Positions 17,223 through 24,056 of a DNA stretch of 44,532 nt are shown here, in pieces. Made by a program: the position numbers and the translations under genes. The stretch is taken from the NCBI GenBank assembly GCA_937905985.1, contig CALCWC010000055.1, positions 1 through 44,532 on the forward strand, written 5' to 3'. The DNA is from an uncultured Verrucomicrobiales bacterium. Its GTDB lineage: Bacteria > Verrucomicrobiota > Verrucomicrobiia > Verrucomicrobiales > Akkermansiaceae. The notes under the pieces were generated by a model that made no database searches, had not been told where the DNA came from, and worked only from the letters and a program-made list of their open reading frames with translations. How positions within the stretch are numbered: position 1 is the stretch's first letter; the number at the start of each line of letters is the position of its first letter.

Positions 17223-17981
17223 TTACATGCCCGTTGGGTTGTCGATGAACACGGAGGGCAGCCCGAAGCGCTCCTGCAGCAGCGCTCCCAGCGACTTCAC
17301 GCCGAAGGTCTCCGTGGCGTAGTGGCCCGCAAAGAGCATGTTGACGCCCATATCCCGCGCGGCGTTGGAGACCCAGTGGTTCTCCTCGCCCGTGAGGTAG
17401 GTGGTGTAGCCCTTGATTTGCACCTGGTAGATTTCCTCCCCGGCGCCGCCGCTGCACACCACGATGCGCCCGGCGGGCGCGGCGGGGTCGTGGACGATGC
17501 CCGTGACCTCCGCGCCGGTGAGTGCCGCGTAGGCGTCGCGCAGCTCGCCCACGGTGCCATGGTAGGTGCCCGCCAGGCCGATGGTGGTACCGTGGTAGTC
17601 AATTTCCGGCGTGATGTCGGTGAGCCCCAGCCCGTGTGCGATACCGGCGTTGTTGCCGAGCTCCGGGTGCAAATCCAGCGGCAGGTGCGCGGCGTAGATG
17701 GCCAGGTTGGCCTTGAACGCGGCTTCCACCTTGGCCTTCCACCAGCCCGTGAGCGGTCTCAGGCCGCTCCAGAAGATGCCGTGGTGCAGGATGAGCAAAT
17801 CCGCTCCCGCCGCTATCGCGTCGTCGATGGTGCGCTGGGAGCCGTCCACGGCGAGCGCCACCTTGGTGACGCAGCCGTTGTTCTCCACCTGCAGGCCGTT
17901 GAGGGCCACGGGTGCATCATGGATTTCTGCAATGCGCAGGGTGGTGTCCAGAAGGGTAACAATATCGTTGAGGGGTGTCAT
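17223..17981 (-). CDS. Nif3-like dinuclear metal-centre protein
   Basis: A 252-residue cytoplasmic protein of the Nif3/YbgI family, which forms hexamers with a two-metal site in each subunit; some are listed as GTP cyclohydrolase type 2, but the activity is unsettled. Seen motifs are NGLQVENNG near the start, LLILHHGIFW with the paired metal-binding histidines, the YAAHLPLDLHPELGNN segment, and LTGEENHW plus LFAGHYATETFGV near the C-terminus, all typical. The ATG overlaps the end of hprK by 4 nt (ATGA), and its stop is 3 nt before the RluD-type gene. Tight coupling suggests co-expression rather than a shared pathway. Confidence 0.92.
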   Translation of the reverse strand: MTPLNDIVTLLDTTLRIAEIHDAPVALNGLQVENNGCVTKVALAVDGSQRTIDDAIAAGADLLILHHGIFWSGLRPLTGWWKAKVEAAFKANLAIYAAHLPLDLHPELGNNAGIAHGLGLTDITPEIDYHGTTIGLAGTYHGTVGELRDAYAALTGAEVTGIVHDPAAPAGRIVVCSGGAGEEIYQVQIKGYTTYLTGEENHWVSNAARDMGVNMLFAGHYATETFGVKSLGALLQERFGLPSVFIDNPTGM

Positions 17982-18952
17982 GACTGGTGCGGGGGTTGAG
18001 AGTTGCGTTGAATTTCCAGGTTGAGGCGGCGGTTGAACTCGCCGGCCATGTCGTAGCCGCTGCCGCGCAGGTAGCGCCCCAGGGCCGCCACCTCCACCAG
18101 GCGAGACATATCGCGGCCCGGTGCCACCGGCAGGTTCAGGTGCTCTACCTCCACCCCCAGAATGGTGGTGGTCTTGTGCTCCAGGCCCAGGCGCTCCAGC
18201 TCGTTCTGCTGGCCGTTGATGAGGTTGATGACAAGGTCTACGCGCTTGTCGTTTCTAAAGGCTTTGAGGCCGAAAAGGTTGGTGACGTTGATGATGCCGA
18301 GGCCGCGGATTTCGATATACCCGCGGCTGAGCTGGGGCGAGGTGGCGATGAGCTCGCCGCTGCTGTTGCGCACGCGCACCATGTCGTCTGCCACCAAGGA
18401 GGAACCGCGCTCCACCAGGCCGAGCGTAATCTCGCTCTTGCCGATGCCGCTTTCGCCCGTCAGCAGGACGCCCACGCCCCGTACGTCCACCATGCAGCCG
18501 TGCAGGGTCACGCTGTCTGCAAACTCGTTTTCCAGGATGATGGTAGCGCGGTTCACCAGCGTGGTGGTGCGCAGGTTGGAGCTGAATACCGACACGCGGT
18601 ACTCATCCGCCATGTTCAGCAAATCCTCCGGCACCTCGTGGCCCTGGGAGAACATGATGCATGGGATGTCCATCTTGAGCAGCAGCTCCAGGCGGGAGCG
18701 CCGCTCCTCATCCCCCAGCTGCGCCATGTACGCCACCTCCGCCGCGCCGAACACCTGCACGCGCTCATGGGCAAAGTCCCCGAAATACCCGGCCAGTGCC
18801 AGTCCCGGGCGGTTCAATGTGGGTTGCAGAATGGGGCGCGTCATCCCCAGCGGGCTGTTGAGCAGCTGCATCTCCAGCGTGTTGCGGTACGTCTCGTAGA
18901 ACCGTGCCACGCTGATGGATTCCACTTTCTTGACGATGGGTTCCTTCATCAT
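17978..18952 (-). CDS. hprK: HPr kinase/phosphorylase
   Basis: A bifunctional enzyme that phosphorylates, and dephosphorylates by phosphorolysis, a regulatory serine on HPr-like proteins. The 324-residue length is normal. The N-terminal domain is followed by SVTLHGCMVDVRGVGVLL, the P-loop GESGIGKSE, VADDMVRVR, and the family signature EIRGLGIINV. No phosphotransferase-system gene is in the window; in several Gram-negative lineages HprK acts on partial systems, so the target is uncertain. ATG 18952 (or the adjacent ATG 18949) lies 11 nt from a TAGAAT -10 box, giving a leader of about 5 nt. First gene of the operon with the Nif3-like and RluD-type genes. Confidence 0.95.
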   Translation of the reverse strand: MMKEPIVKKVESISVARFYETYRNTLEMQLLNSPLGMTRPILQPTLNRPGLALAGYFGDFAHERVQVFGAAEVAYMAQLGDEERRSRLELLLKMDIPCIMFSQGHEVPEDLLNMADEYRVSVFSSNLRTTTLVNRATIILENEFADSVTLHGCMVDVRGVGVLLTGESGIGKSEITLGLVERGSSLVADDMVRVRNSSGELIATSPQLSRGYIEIRGLGIINVTNLFGLKAFRNDKRVDLVINLINGQQNELERLGLEHKTTTILGVEVEHLNLPVAPGRDMSRLVEVAALGRYLRGSGYDMAGEFNRRLNLEIQRNSQPPHQS

Positions 18953-18963
18953 GTCCAGCTCCC

Positions 18964-18992
18964 ATTCTACACCACCCGCCCCGCGGGTGCAA
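18964..18992 (-). promoter_or_regulatory. Promoter of the hprK operon
   Basis: On minus: TTGCAC (18992-18987), 17-nt spacer, TAGAAT (18969-18964). The hprK start follows after 11 nt, so GGGAG at about 18959-18963 would lie at or before the transcription start rather than act as a normal ribosome-binding site. Confidence 0.65.
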
Positions 18993-19011
18993 TCTCATTG
19001 TACATCCTCAC

Positions 19012-19083
19012 TAGCTCCGGCGGGAATCGAACCCACATCAAAGGTACCGGAAACCTTCGTCCTATCCATTGAACGACGGAGCC
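19012..19083 (-). tRNA. tRNA-Arg (anticodon CCG)
   Basis: A 72-nt cloverleaf on minus. The acceptor stem is GGCTCCG/CGGAGCT (G1 pairs with U72), the D stem GTTC/GGAC, and the anticodon stem AAGGT/ACCTT with loop TTCCGGT. That places CCG at plus positions 48-50 of the 19000s (19048-19050). The T arm is GTGGG-TTCGATT-CCCGC and the discriminator base is A. The CCA end is not encoded. It decodes CGG. Confidence 0.95.
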
Positions 19084-19096
19084 GTGGTGCGGGCGC

Positions 19097-19126
19097 ATCA
19101 TGCCACAACCCACCGTGGTGTGTCAA
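19097..19126 (-). promoter_or_regulatory. Promoter of tRNA-Arg
   Basis: On minus: TTGACA (19126-19121), 18-nt spacer, CATGAT (19102-19097), ending 13 nt before the mature tRNA 5' end. Confidence 0.55.
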
Positions 19127-19179
19127 GCCTGCAACGTGACTTGCACGGGGGCCACTGCGGAAAACGCGTTCCAAATCCT

Positions 19180-19208
19180 TTGACAGTTTCGCGCCCGTGT
19201 GGTAACAT
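19180..19208 (+). promoter_or_regulatory. Promoter of tyrS
   Basis: TTGACA (19180-19185), 17-nt spacer, TAACAT (19203-19208). Unlike most promoters here, it leaves a true leader of about 20 nt. Confidence 0.7.
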
Positions 19209-19220
19209 GCGCGCACTTCC

Positions 19221-19230
19221 AAGGAGAAGG
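19221..19230 (+). promoter_or_regulatory. Strong Shine-Dalgarno sequence of tyrS
   Basis: AAGGAGAAGG, centred about 10 nt before ATG 19237. It fixes the start (MAMTFYEELQW) and excludes the 56 upstream in-frame codons. It is the clearest ribosome-binding site in the window. Confidence 0.85.
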
Positions 19231-19236
19231 AAACGC

Positions 19237-20466
19237 ATGGCAATGACCTTTTACGAAGAACTGCAATGGCGCGGGCTGGTGAACCAGATTTCCAGCCCCG
19301 ATTTGATTGAGAAGCTCAACAAGGGCGGGATGACGTTCTACATCGGCACGGATCCGACGGCGGACAGCCTGCACCTGGGGCACTATTCCAGCTTCCTGAT
19401 TACGCGGCGCATGCAGAAGGCGGGGCACACGCCCATCCTGCTGGTGGGTCTGGCCACCGGGCTTATCGGCGATCCCCGCGGTACGGTGGAGCGCGAGCTC
19501 AAGCAGAAGCAGGAGGTCATCCGCAACTACGAGGCCCTCAAGGCCCAGGTGGAGCGCCTCTTCGGGTTCGAGGTGGTCAACAACTACGACTGGATCAAGG
19601 AGCTCAACGTCATCGACTTCTTCCGCGACTACGGCAAGTACATCAACGTGGGCTACATGCTCACCAAGGACCATGTGCGGCGCCAGATGGAAAGCGGCAT
19701 CTCCTATGCGGAGTTCTCGTACATGCTCATCCAGGCCATTGATTTCAAGCACCTGCACGAGACGCGCGGGGTGGACCTGCAGGTGGCGGGCAGCGACCAG
19801 TGGGGCAACATCACCACAGGCATCGAGCTGATCCGCAAGACCACGGGCGACGAGGTGTTCGCGCTGACCATGCCGCTGGTCACGGACTCCCAGGGCAACA
19901 AGTTCGGCAAGAGCGAGGGCAACGCCCTGTGGCTGGACAAGGAGAAGACGAGCCCGTACGAGCTTTACCAGTTCCTCATCAACACGGAGGACAGCTGCGT
20001 CATCTCCTACCTCAAGCGCCTCACCTTCCTCACCCCGGAGCAAATCACGGAGATTGAGGCCCAGCACGCGGAGCACCCGGAGCAGCGCCTGGCCCAGAAG
20101 GCCCTCGCCCGCGAAATCGTCACCGATCTCCACGGCGAGGAGGAATTCAACCACGCCGTGGAAATCAGTGAAAAGCTTTTCGCCGGGGATTTCAAGAGCC
20201 TGAGCCTGCGGGACATCAAGGCCGGCATGAAGAACGTGCCGCACGTGAGCATCACCCCCGGGCCTCTGGCGGATGTGCTGGTGGGCGCGGGCATCTGCTC
20301 CTCCAAGCGAGAGGCCCGCGAGTTCATCGGCAACGGAGCCATCTCCATCAACGGCGAGTCCGTGAAGGATCCCGCCTTTGCCGTGGACACCAGCACCGCG
20401 TTGGAAGGCTCCGTGCTCATCATCCGCCGCGGCAAGAAGAAGTTCTACTTCGGCGAAATCGCCTGA
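19237..20466 (+). CDS. tyrS: Tyrosyl-tRNA synthetase
   Basis: It charges tRNA-Tyr in the cytoplasm. The 409-residue class I synthetase has the HIGH-type motif in DSLHLGHYSSF, the tyrosine-pocket segment QAIDFKHL and QVAGSDQWGNITTG, and the KMSKS-type loop KFGKSEGNALWLD. A C-terminal S4-like domain (LVGAGICSSKREAREFIGNGAISING) matches bacterial TyrRS of the usual length. The start follows a strong Shine-Dalgarno sequence. The next gene begins 8 nt after its stop and encodes a secreted unknown, so the two are probably cotranscribed without an obvious functional link. Confidence 0.97.
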   Translation: MAMTFYEELQWRGLVNQISSPDLIEKLNKGGMTFYIGTDPTADSLHLGHYSSFLITRRMQKAGHTPILLVGLATGLIGDPRGTVERELKQKQEVIRNYEALKAQVERLFGFEVVNNYDWIKELNVIDFFRDYGKYINVGYMLTKDHVRRQMESGISYAEFSYMLIQAIDFKHLHETRGVDLQVAGSDQWGNITTGIELIRKTTGDEVFALTMPLVTDSQGNKFGKSEGNALWLDKEKTSPYELYQFLINTEDSCVISYLKRLTFLTPEQITEIEAQHAEHPEQRLAQKALAREIVTDLHGEEEFNHAVEISEKLFAGDFKSLSLRDIKAGMKNVPHVSITPGPLADVLVGAGICSSKREAREFIGNGAISINGESVKDPAFAVDTSTALEGSVLIIRRGKKKFYFGEIA

Positions 20467-20473
20467 TGCTTCC

Positions 20474-21313
20474 ATGACGCCGCGCGCGCTCATCCTCGCC
20501 GCCTTGGCCGCGCTGCCGCTGGCCGCGCAGGAGCCGTGCGCGTGCATGCCTGCATGGATGCTTGCCGCCACAGGCCATGAGCCGTACACCACTGTGGCCG
20601 CCGCGCACTTCCCCCTGCCGCCCACGGAGGCTCAGGTGAAGGCGCTTCCCCCGCTGAAGCGTCTGGAGCAGGCTACCGCCATCAAGAGCGTGCTGCTGCT
20701 GCGCCAACTGCAGCGCAAGGCAGATGCCGGCCGCATTACCGACGCCAACAACTTCGCCGCCGCCGGGTTCGCGCGCTCGCTGGGCTGCCCCGCAGCCTTC
20801 ACGGATTTGCTGCAGGCCATGGGCAACGGCAACCTCAGCGGCGTCCAAAGCTATGCTGCGGAGCAGGCCCTGGAACGCTGGGTGGAGCTCTTCGGCATCG
20901 ATGTGCCCTCCATGAGCGTGATGGCGCAGTACGCCGACATTCCCGCGGAGCAGTACGAGAAAATCATCACCTGGCTGCCCATGCCCGTGCTTTTCCGCAT
21001 GCTGCCGGCGGATGCCGTCTCCAAACCCTACACGGCAGAGGAGACCGCGGAGCTCATCCGCATCTTCAACGCCCTTGCCAAGCGCTACGAGGGCGTGCAG
21101 GACCTCCCCTCCGCGGAAGCCGCCGTGTCCGCCACCTATATCGCCATCTCCTACCTGCAGCAAAGCGGCCTGCTGGCCAACCACGCCCCGGAATCCGTCA
21201 CCGAAGAGCTCCGCGCCGCCGCCAAGGCCTACCAGTCCCAGCGCGTGCGCCTCATCCATGAGAAATTCTACGGCTCCGTCCGTCTCCGCGCGGTGGATTT
21301 CTTCATCTTCTAG
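20474..21313 (+). CDS. Hypothetical secreted helical protein
   Basis: An unrecognised 279-residue protein. MTPRALILAALAALPLAAQ is a signal peptide; after it EPCACMPAWM gives two cysteines near the mature N-terminus, then a largely alpha-helical chain rich in Ala, Leu and Glu. No catalytic or binding motif was recognised. ATG 20474 is 8 nt past the tyrS stop. The reading frame is open further upstream only by running through tyrS in another frame. Codon use is like its neighbours. It could be a periplasmic scaffold or structural protein, but nothing in the sequence decides this. Confidence 0.75.
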   Translation: MTPRALILAALAALPLAAQEPCACMPAWMLAATGHEPYTTVAAAHFPLPPTEAQVKALPPLKRLEQATAIKSVLLLRQLQRKADAGRITDANNFAAAGFARSLGCPAAFTDLLQAMGNGNLSGVQSYAAEQALERWVELFGIDVPSMSVMAQYADIPAEQYEKIITWLPMPVLFRMLPADAVSKPYTAEETAELIRIFNALAKRYEGVQDLPSAEAAVSATYIAISYLQQSGLLANHAPESVTEELRAAAKAYQSQRVRLIHEKFYGSVRLRAVDFFIF

Positions 21314-21386
21314 GGTGTACTATTGTCATTTGAAAATTCGCCGCGCGCTCCATCTCGATTCGTACATGGACTTGGTTCATCCAATT

Positions 21387-21457
21387 GATGCCGCCGGGCG
21401 CTCCCGGGCGGCGGGGCAGACATTGCCGGCACCGGAAGCATGCCGCCCGGCGGCATC
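21387..21457. repeat. Long stem-loop in the 21314-21638 intergenic region
   Basis: GATGCCGCCGGGCG (21387-21400) and its exact complement CGCCCGGCGGCATC (21444-21457) form a 14-bp stem around 43 nt. A smaller GGTGCTG/CAGCACC hairpin follows (21470-21492). There is no T run, so a simple terminator is not clear; structured RNA or an extragenic repeat are alternatives. Confidence 0.6.
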
Positions 21458-21464
21458 AAACCTT

Positions 21465-21522
21465 GAAACGGTGCTGTGGCGTACTCAGCACCCGATGCTG
21501 TAATTATACCGAAACGGTGCTA
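21465..21522 (+). repeat. GAAACGGTGCT direct repeats and ACCG/CGGT palindrome
   Basis: The 11-mer GAAACGGTGCT occurs at about 21465-21475 and again at 21511-21521. The second copy lies in TATACCG-AAA-CGGTGC, a small palindrome of operator type. A related ATACCGCTTT occurs at 21548-21557. All lie upstream of the HTH/RHH regulator gene. Confidence 0.45.
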
Positions 21523-21603
21523 TAAGTCAACAATAATTTTTCGTTTTATACCGCTTTGTGTATGACGCCCATATGTTGCGCGGGGAAGGGGCACAAGGAA
21601 GTA

Positions 21604-21632
21604 TTGACACGGCAACAGGACGGGCGTATGGT
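21604..21632 (+). promoter_or_regulatory. Promoter of the HTH/RHH regulator gene
   Basis: TTGACA (21604-21609), 17-nt spacer, TATGGT (21627-21632). The ATG at 21639 is 6 nt downstream: a leaderless arrangement. The rest of the 325-nt gap holds the stem-loop and repeats listed separately. Confidence 0.65.
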
Positions 21633-21638
21633 ATCAGT

Positions 21639-22067
21639 ATGGCAGACATAGACAAAACAGCGCGCTTCAAGGCCCAGGTCAAGGCGTGGCTCAAAATGAA
21701 CGGCATTGACTATCTTTGGTTGGCGGAACAGTGTGGCGTATCGGAAAACACGGTTCGCAACTGGATGGCCAAGGCTCCCATCCCGCCCCGCAAGCAGCAG
21801 CTCATCATGAAGCTCATCAACCAGATGCCGGCGGACCCCATTGCGGCACCCGGTACGGTGGAGGTATCGCCGGATGTCACCCTTTCCGTCAAAATGGCGG
21901 CGGAAACATACGCCCAGCTCGTGCAGGCCGCACAGCAGGGCGGCAGGAGCGTGGCCGACCTCATCAACGAGAGCATCACTGAGCTGGCCGCGCGCGGCAG
22001 CGCCAACGGCAAGCCGCTTGCCCGCAACCGCAAGATTGTGCTGCCGGTCAACCAAAAGAACCCGTAA
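21639..22067 (+). CDS. Small DNA-binding protein with HTH and ribbon-helix-helix-like parts
   Basis: A 142-residue protein. Residues about 20-50 (DYLWLAEQCGVSENTVRNWMAKAPIPPRK) form a helix-turn-helix of the Cro/MerR-like kind. Residues about 85-115 (VTLSVKMAAETYAQLVQAAQQGGRSVADLINESI) resemble a ribbon-helix-helix with a beta-strand then two helices. The tail is basic (NRKIVLPVNQK). It may act as a repressor. The frame is open to 21558, but the promoter at 21604-21632 places the start at 21639. The kinase gene follows after 17 nt, so they are probably one operon. Possible operators in the upstream region suggest autoregulation, which is inference. Confidence 0.75.
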   Translation: MADIDKTARFKAQVKAWLKMNGIDYLWLAEQCGVSENTVRNWMAKAPIPPRKQQLIMKLINQMPADPIAAPGTVEVSPDVTLSVKMAAETYAQLVQAAQQGGRSVADLINESITELAARGSANGKPLARNRKIVLPVNQKNP

Positions 22068-22084
22068 GACTCCCCTGACACGCC

Positions 22085-23161
22085 ATGTTACCCTTGCCCG
22101 CCGGGACAGATTTCGGCATCTACACCCTGCTGGACAGCCTGGGGCACGGCGGTTTCGCGTTCGCCTACCTGGCGCGCGACAAGCAGCTGGGGCGGCGCGT
22201 GTGCATCAAAGAGCATGCCCCGGAGGGTCTGTGCGAGCGCGATGCGGAAAGCGGGGAGATTCTTCCCCTGCCGGGCATGGAGCGCGCATTTGCGGCATCC
22301 TTGGCGGATTTCCGGCGCGAGGCTGAGGTGCTGGCCAACCTGCACCACGCGCAGATTCCCGCCGTGCATGAGATATTCGAGGCCGGCGGCACCGCCTATG
22401 CCGTCACGGACTACGCGGAAGGGCTTCCCCTGCCGCAATGGCTGGAGGAAGCCCCCGAACGGCGGCGCCAGCTGCCGCTGTTGCTGGAAAGCGTGCTGCG
22501 CATCCTGCGCAGCCTTCACCGCGAGGGCGTGCTGCACCGCGATATCAAACCCTCCCACATGATTGTGGATGCCGCGGGCTGCGTACGCCTGGTGGATTTC
22601 GGCGCGGCGGTGCCGGCGGGTGCCCCGCACGCTCCCGTGTTCTCGCCTCCCTACTCCCCGCCGGAACAGAACATGCAGGGTACCGCAGGCGCTTGGTCTG
22701 ATTTGTACTCCCTTGCCGCCAGCTTCCGCTGCCTCCTGCTGCACGAGCCGCTTCAAGAGGCCCTGCAGCGCCTGGAAAGCGACCTCCTGCGCCCGCTGGC
22801 TCAGGATGCCGCCCTGCTGCGCGACTTCCCGGAAACTTTCCTGCGCAGCATCGACCGCGCCCTCTCCCTGCTCCCGGAGGAGCGCTTTGAAAGCGCAGAC
22901 GCCTGGCTCGCCGCCCTGGCCTCCAGGGAAAAGCCCGGCCCCGCGCCCCGCCGCGGCATCATCATTGCCATAATCGGCGCCCTCCTGCTGGCCGCTGCCG
23001 CCCTCACCGCATACCTCCTGCTTTCTCAGCAACAAGAGGAACAGGAGAAGCCTGCATATGAGCCGGAAGACAGCATATACGACCCCTCGCCAGAGGAAGT
23101 GCGCGACCTGCAGCAGCGCATGCTGAGGTTTGTGGACGGCGCTCCCCCACTCAACCCTTGA
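22085..23161 (+). CDS. Membrane-anchored Ser/Thr protein kinase (Hanks type), atypical motifs
   Basis: A 358-residue receptor-like kinase. The kinase domain (10-280) has the glycine loop G20-H-G-G-F-A25, K42 in VCIKE, HRDIKPSH (151-158), DFG (171-173) and PPE (192-194). One transmembrane helix (about 289-314, IIIAIIGALLLAAAALTAYLLL) and a short acidic exterior tail ending DGAPPLNP follow. Two deviations stand out: the third loop glycine is alanine, and the metal-binding Asn of HRDxKxxN is His158. Activity may thus be altered. It follows the HTH/RHH gene by 17 nt. Its last 240 nt recur at 27333-27572. Ligands and targets are unknown. Confidence 0.88.
   Translation: MLPLPAGTDFGIYTLLDSLGHGGFAFAYLARDKQLGRRVCIKEHAPEGLCERDAESGEILPLPGMERAFAASLADFRREAEVLANLHHAQIPAVHEIFEAGGTAYAVTDYAEGLPLPQWLEEAPERRRQLPLLLESVLRILRSLHREGVLHRDIKPSHMIVDAAGCVRLVDFGAAVPAGAPHAPVFSPPYSPPEQNMQGTAGAWSDLYSLAASFRCLLLHEPLQEALQRLESDLLRPLAQDAALLRDFPETFLRSIDRALSLLPEERFESADAWLAALASREKPGPAPRRGIIIAIIGALLLAAAALTAYLLLSQQQEEQEKPAYEPEDSIYDPSPEEVRDLQQRMLRFVDGAPPLNP
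22922..23161 (+). repeat. Copy A of a 240-nt repeat: 3' end of the kinase gene
   Basis: This segment encodes the juxtamembrane, membrane and tail residues (from SREKPGPAPRRG to the stop). By eye it matches 27333-27572 at 222 of 240 positions, with no gap, and the similarity continues loosely for some 15 nt past the stop. It is the left boundary of the 4.2-kb minus-strand block. Confidence 0.92.
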
Positions 23162-23223
23162 GGGGCTTGTTTGCATTCTATGGCGAGCGGAGCGTTGAAT
23201 GTCAAATTGCTTGAGCCGGGCGG

Positions 23224-24000
23224 TTACGTGCAACGGGATAGGGTGACGCTCCAGTTCTTGGAATCCAATTCCGCCAGTGCCGGGGTGAGGTCATTCCAAT
23301 CGACGTCTTCGGCAACGCCGATGCCGATTTCGCCTCTTTCCTCTGCCGTGCGAATGCAATCCGCAATGTGGTAGACGGAATCCACATCCAGCTTGCAGCC
23401 GGAGAACATCCCCCGCCCCCTGGCCAGAGAGCCCAGGTCACCCCTGAAGGTCCTTAAACTCCGGCACCCGTAAAACATCCATTCCGCATTGCGCAACCTA
23501 GGGGTTGGGATATCGAAGGAGCCCAGGGACTCGCACTTGTTGAACATGCTATTCGCCTTCACCAGGGATGGCAGGTTGGTGCGCAGCTTCTGCAGGGAAC
23601 GGCACCAGTAGAACATCATTTCCCCGTCTTGCAGGGAAGCCAGGTCGGAATCAAACCGGTGCAGGCTCTGGCACATGTGGAACATGTGCGCGCCGTACTT
23701 CAGCCGGGGCATATCAGATGCAAACTCTATCAGCTGGCGGCATTCATAAAACATATCCCCGGCCTCGTACAGTGAGGGGAGAACGCCCTTGAAACGCTCC
23801 AGGTTGCTCCAGCTGAACATGTGGACCCCATCCTCCAGCAGGGGCAGATCGCCTTCCCACGAAACCAGGCGCGAGCCCCTGAAAAGGCCTCTTCCGCGGG
23901 TAAGCGCCTCCAGCCCCGCCGTGGTGTGGTCAACCTTGGTGATGTCACGCAGCGGGGATGTGGGGCAGTAGCAGGGTGGTGTTTCGTTTGTGAGTTTCAT
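23224..24000 (-). CDS. Leucine-rich-repeat (BspA-like) protein without signal peptide
   Basis: A 258-residue protein made mainly of about seven 23-24-residue repeats of the form MF..C.SL..F..DLPSL..A (for example MFYECRQLIEFASDMPRL, MFHMCQSLHRFDSDLASL, MFYWCRSLQKLRTNLPSL). This is the BspA/DUF285-like leucine-rich repeat found in many gut bacteria, usually for protein binding. No signal peptide or membrane segment is seen, so it may be cytoplasmic. ATG 24000 begins MKLTNETPPCYC; the longer frame reads through the AAA+ gene and is discarded. It lies 56 nt downstream of the AAA+ gene, with an 11-bp hairpin between, and probably forms an operon with it. A protein-recognition role beside the ATPase is inference. 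Confidence 0.8.
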   Translation of the reverse strand: MKLTNETPPCYCPTSPLRDITKVDHTTAGLEALTRGRGLFRGSRLVSWEGDLPLLEDGVHMFSWSNLERFKGVLPSLYEAGDMFYECRQLIEFASDMPRLKYGAHMFHMCQSLHRFDSDLASLQDGEMMFYWCRSLQKLRTNLPSLVKANSMFNKCESLGSFDIPTPRLRNAEWMFYGCRSLRTFRGDLGSLARGRGMFSGCKLDVDSVYHIADCIRTAEERGEIGIGVAEDVDWNDLTPALAELDSKNWSVTLSRCT

Positions 24001-24009
24001 AGTGGGAAT

Positions 24010-24037
24010 GGGCGGGGTGCGGTTGTGCACCCCGCCC
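24010..24037 (-). terminator. GC-rich hairpin between the AAA+ and LRR genes
   Basis: GGGCGGGGTGC and GCACCCCGCCC form a perfect 11-bp stem with a 6-nt loop. On minus it is followed by ATTCCCACT and the LRR start codon, not by a T run. It may partially terminate, stabilise the upstream mRNA, or affect initiation of the LRR gene. Confidence 0.55.
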
Positions 24038-24056
24038 TGTAGTGTCGCCGGTGGAC

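Noticed and set aside
16020..17999. 659-residue plus-strand open frame
   Set aside because: It is opposite the pseudouridine synthase and Nif3-like genes, both with firm family motifs.
19012..19083. tRNA gene as attachment site of an integrated element
   Set aside because: The integrase is 15 kb away and no partial repeat of the tRNA 3' end was noticed nearby.
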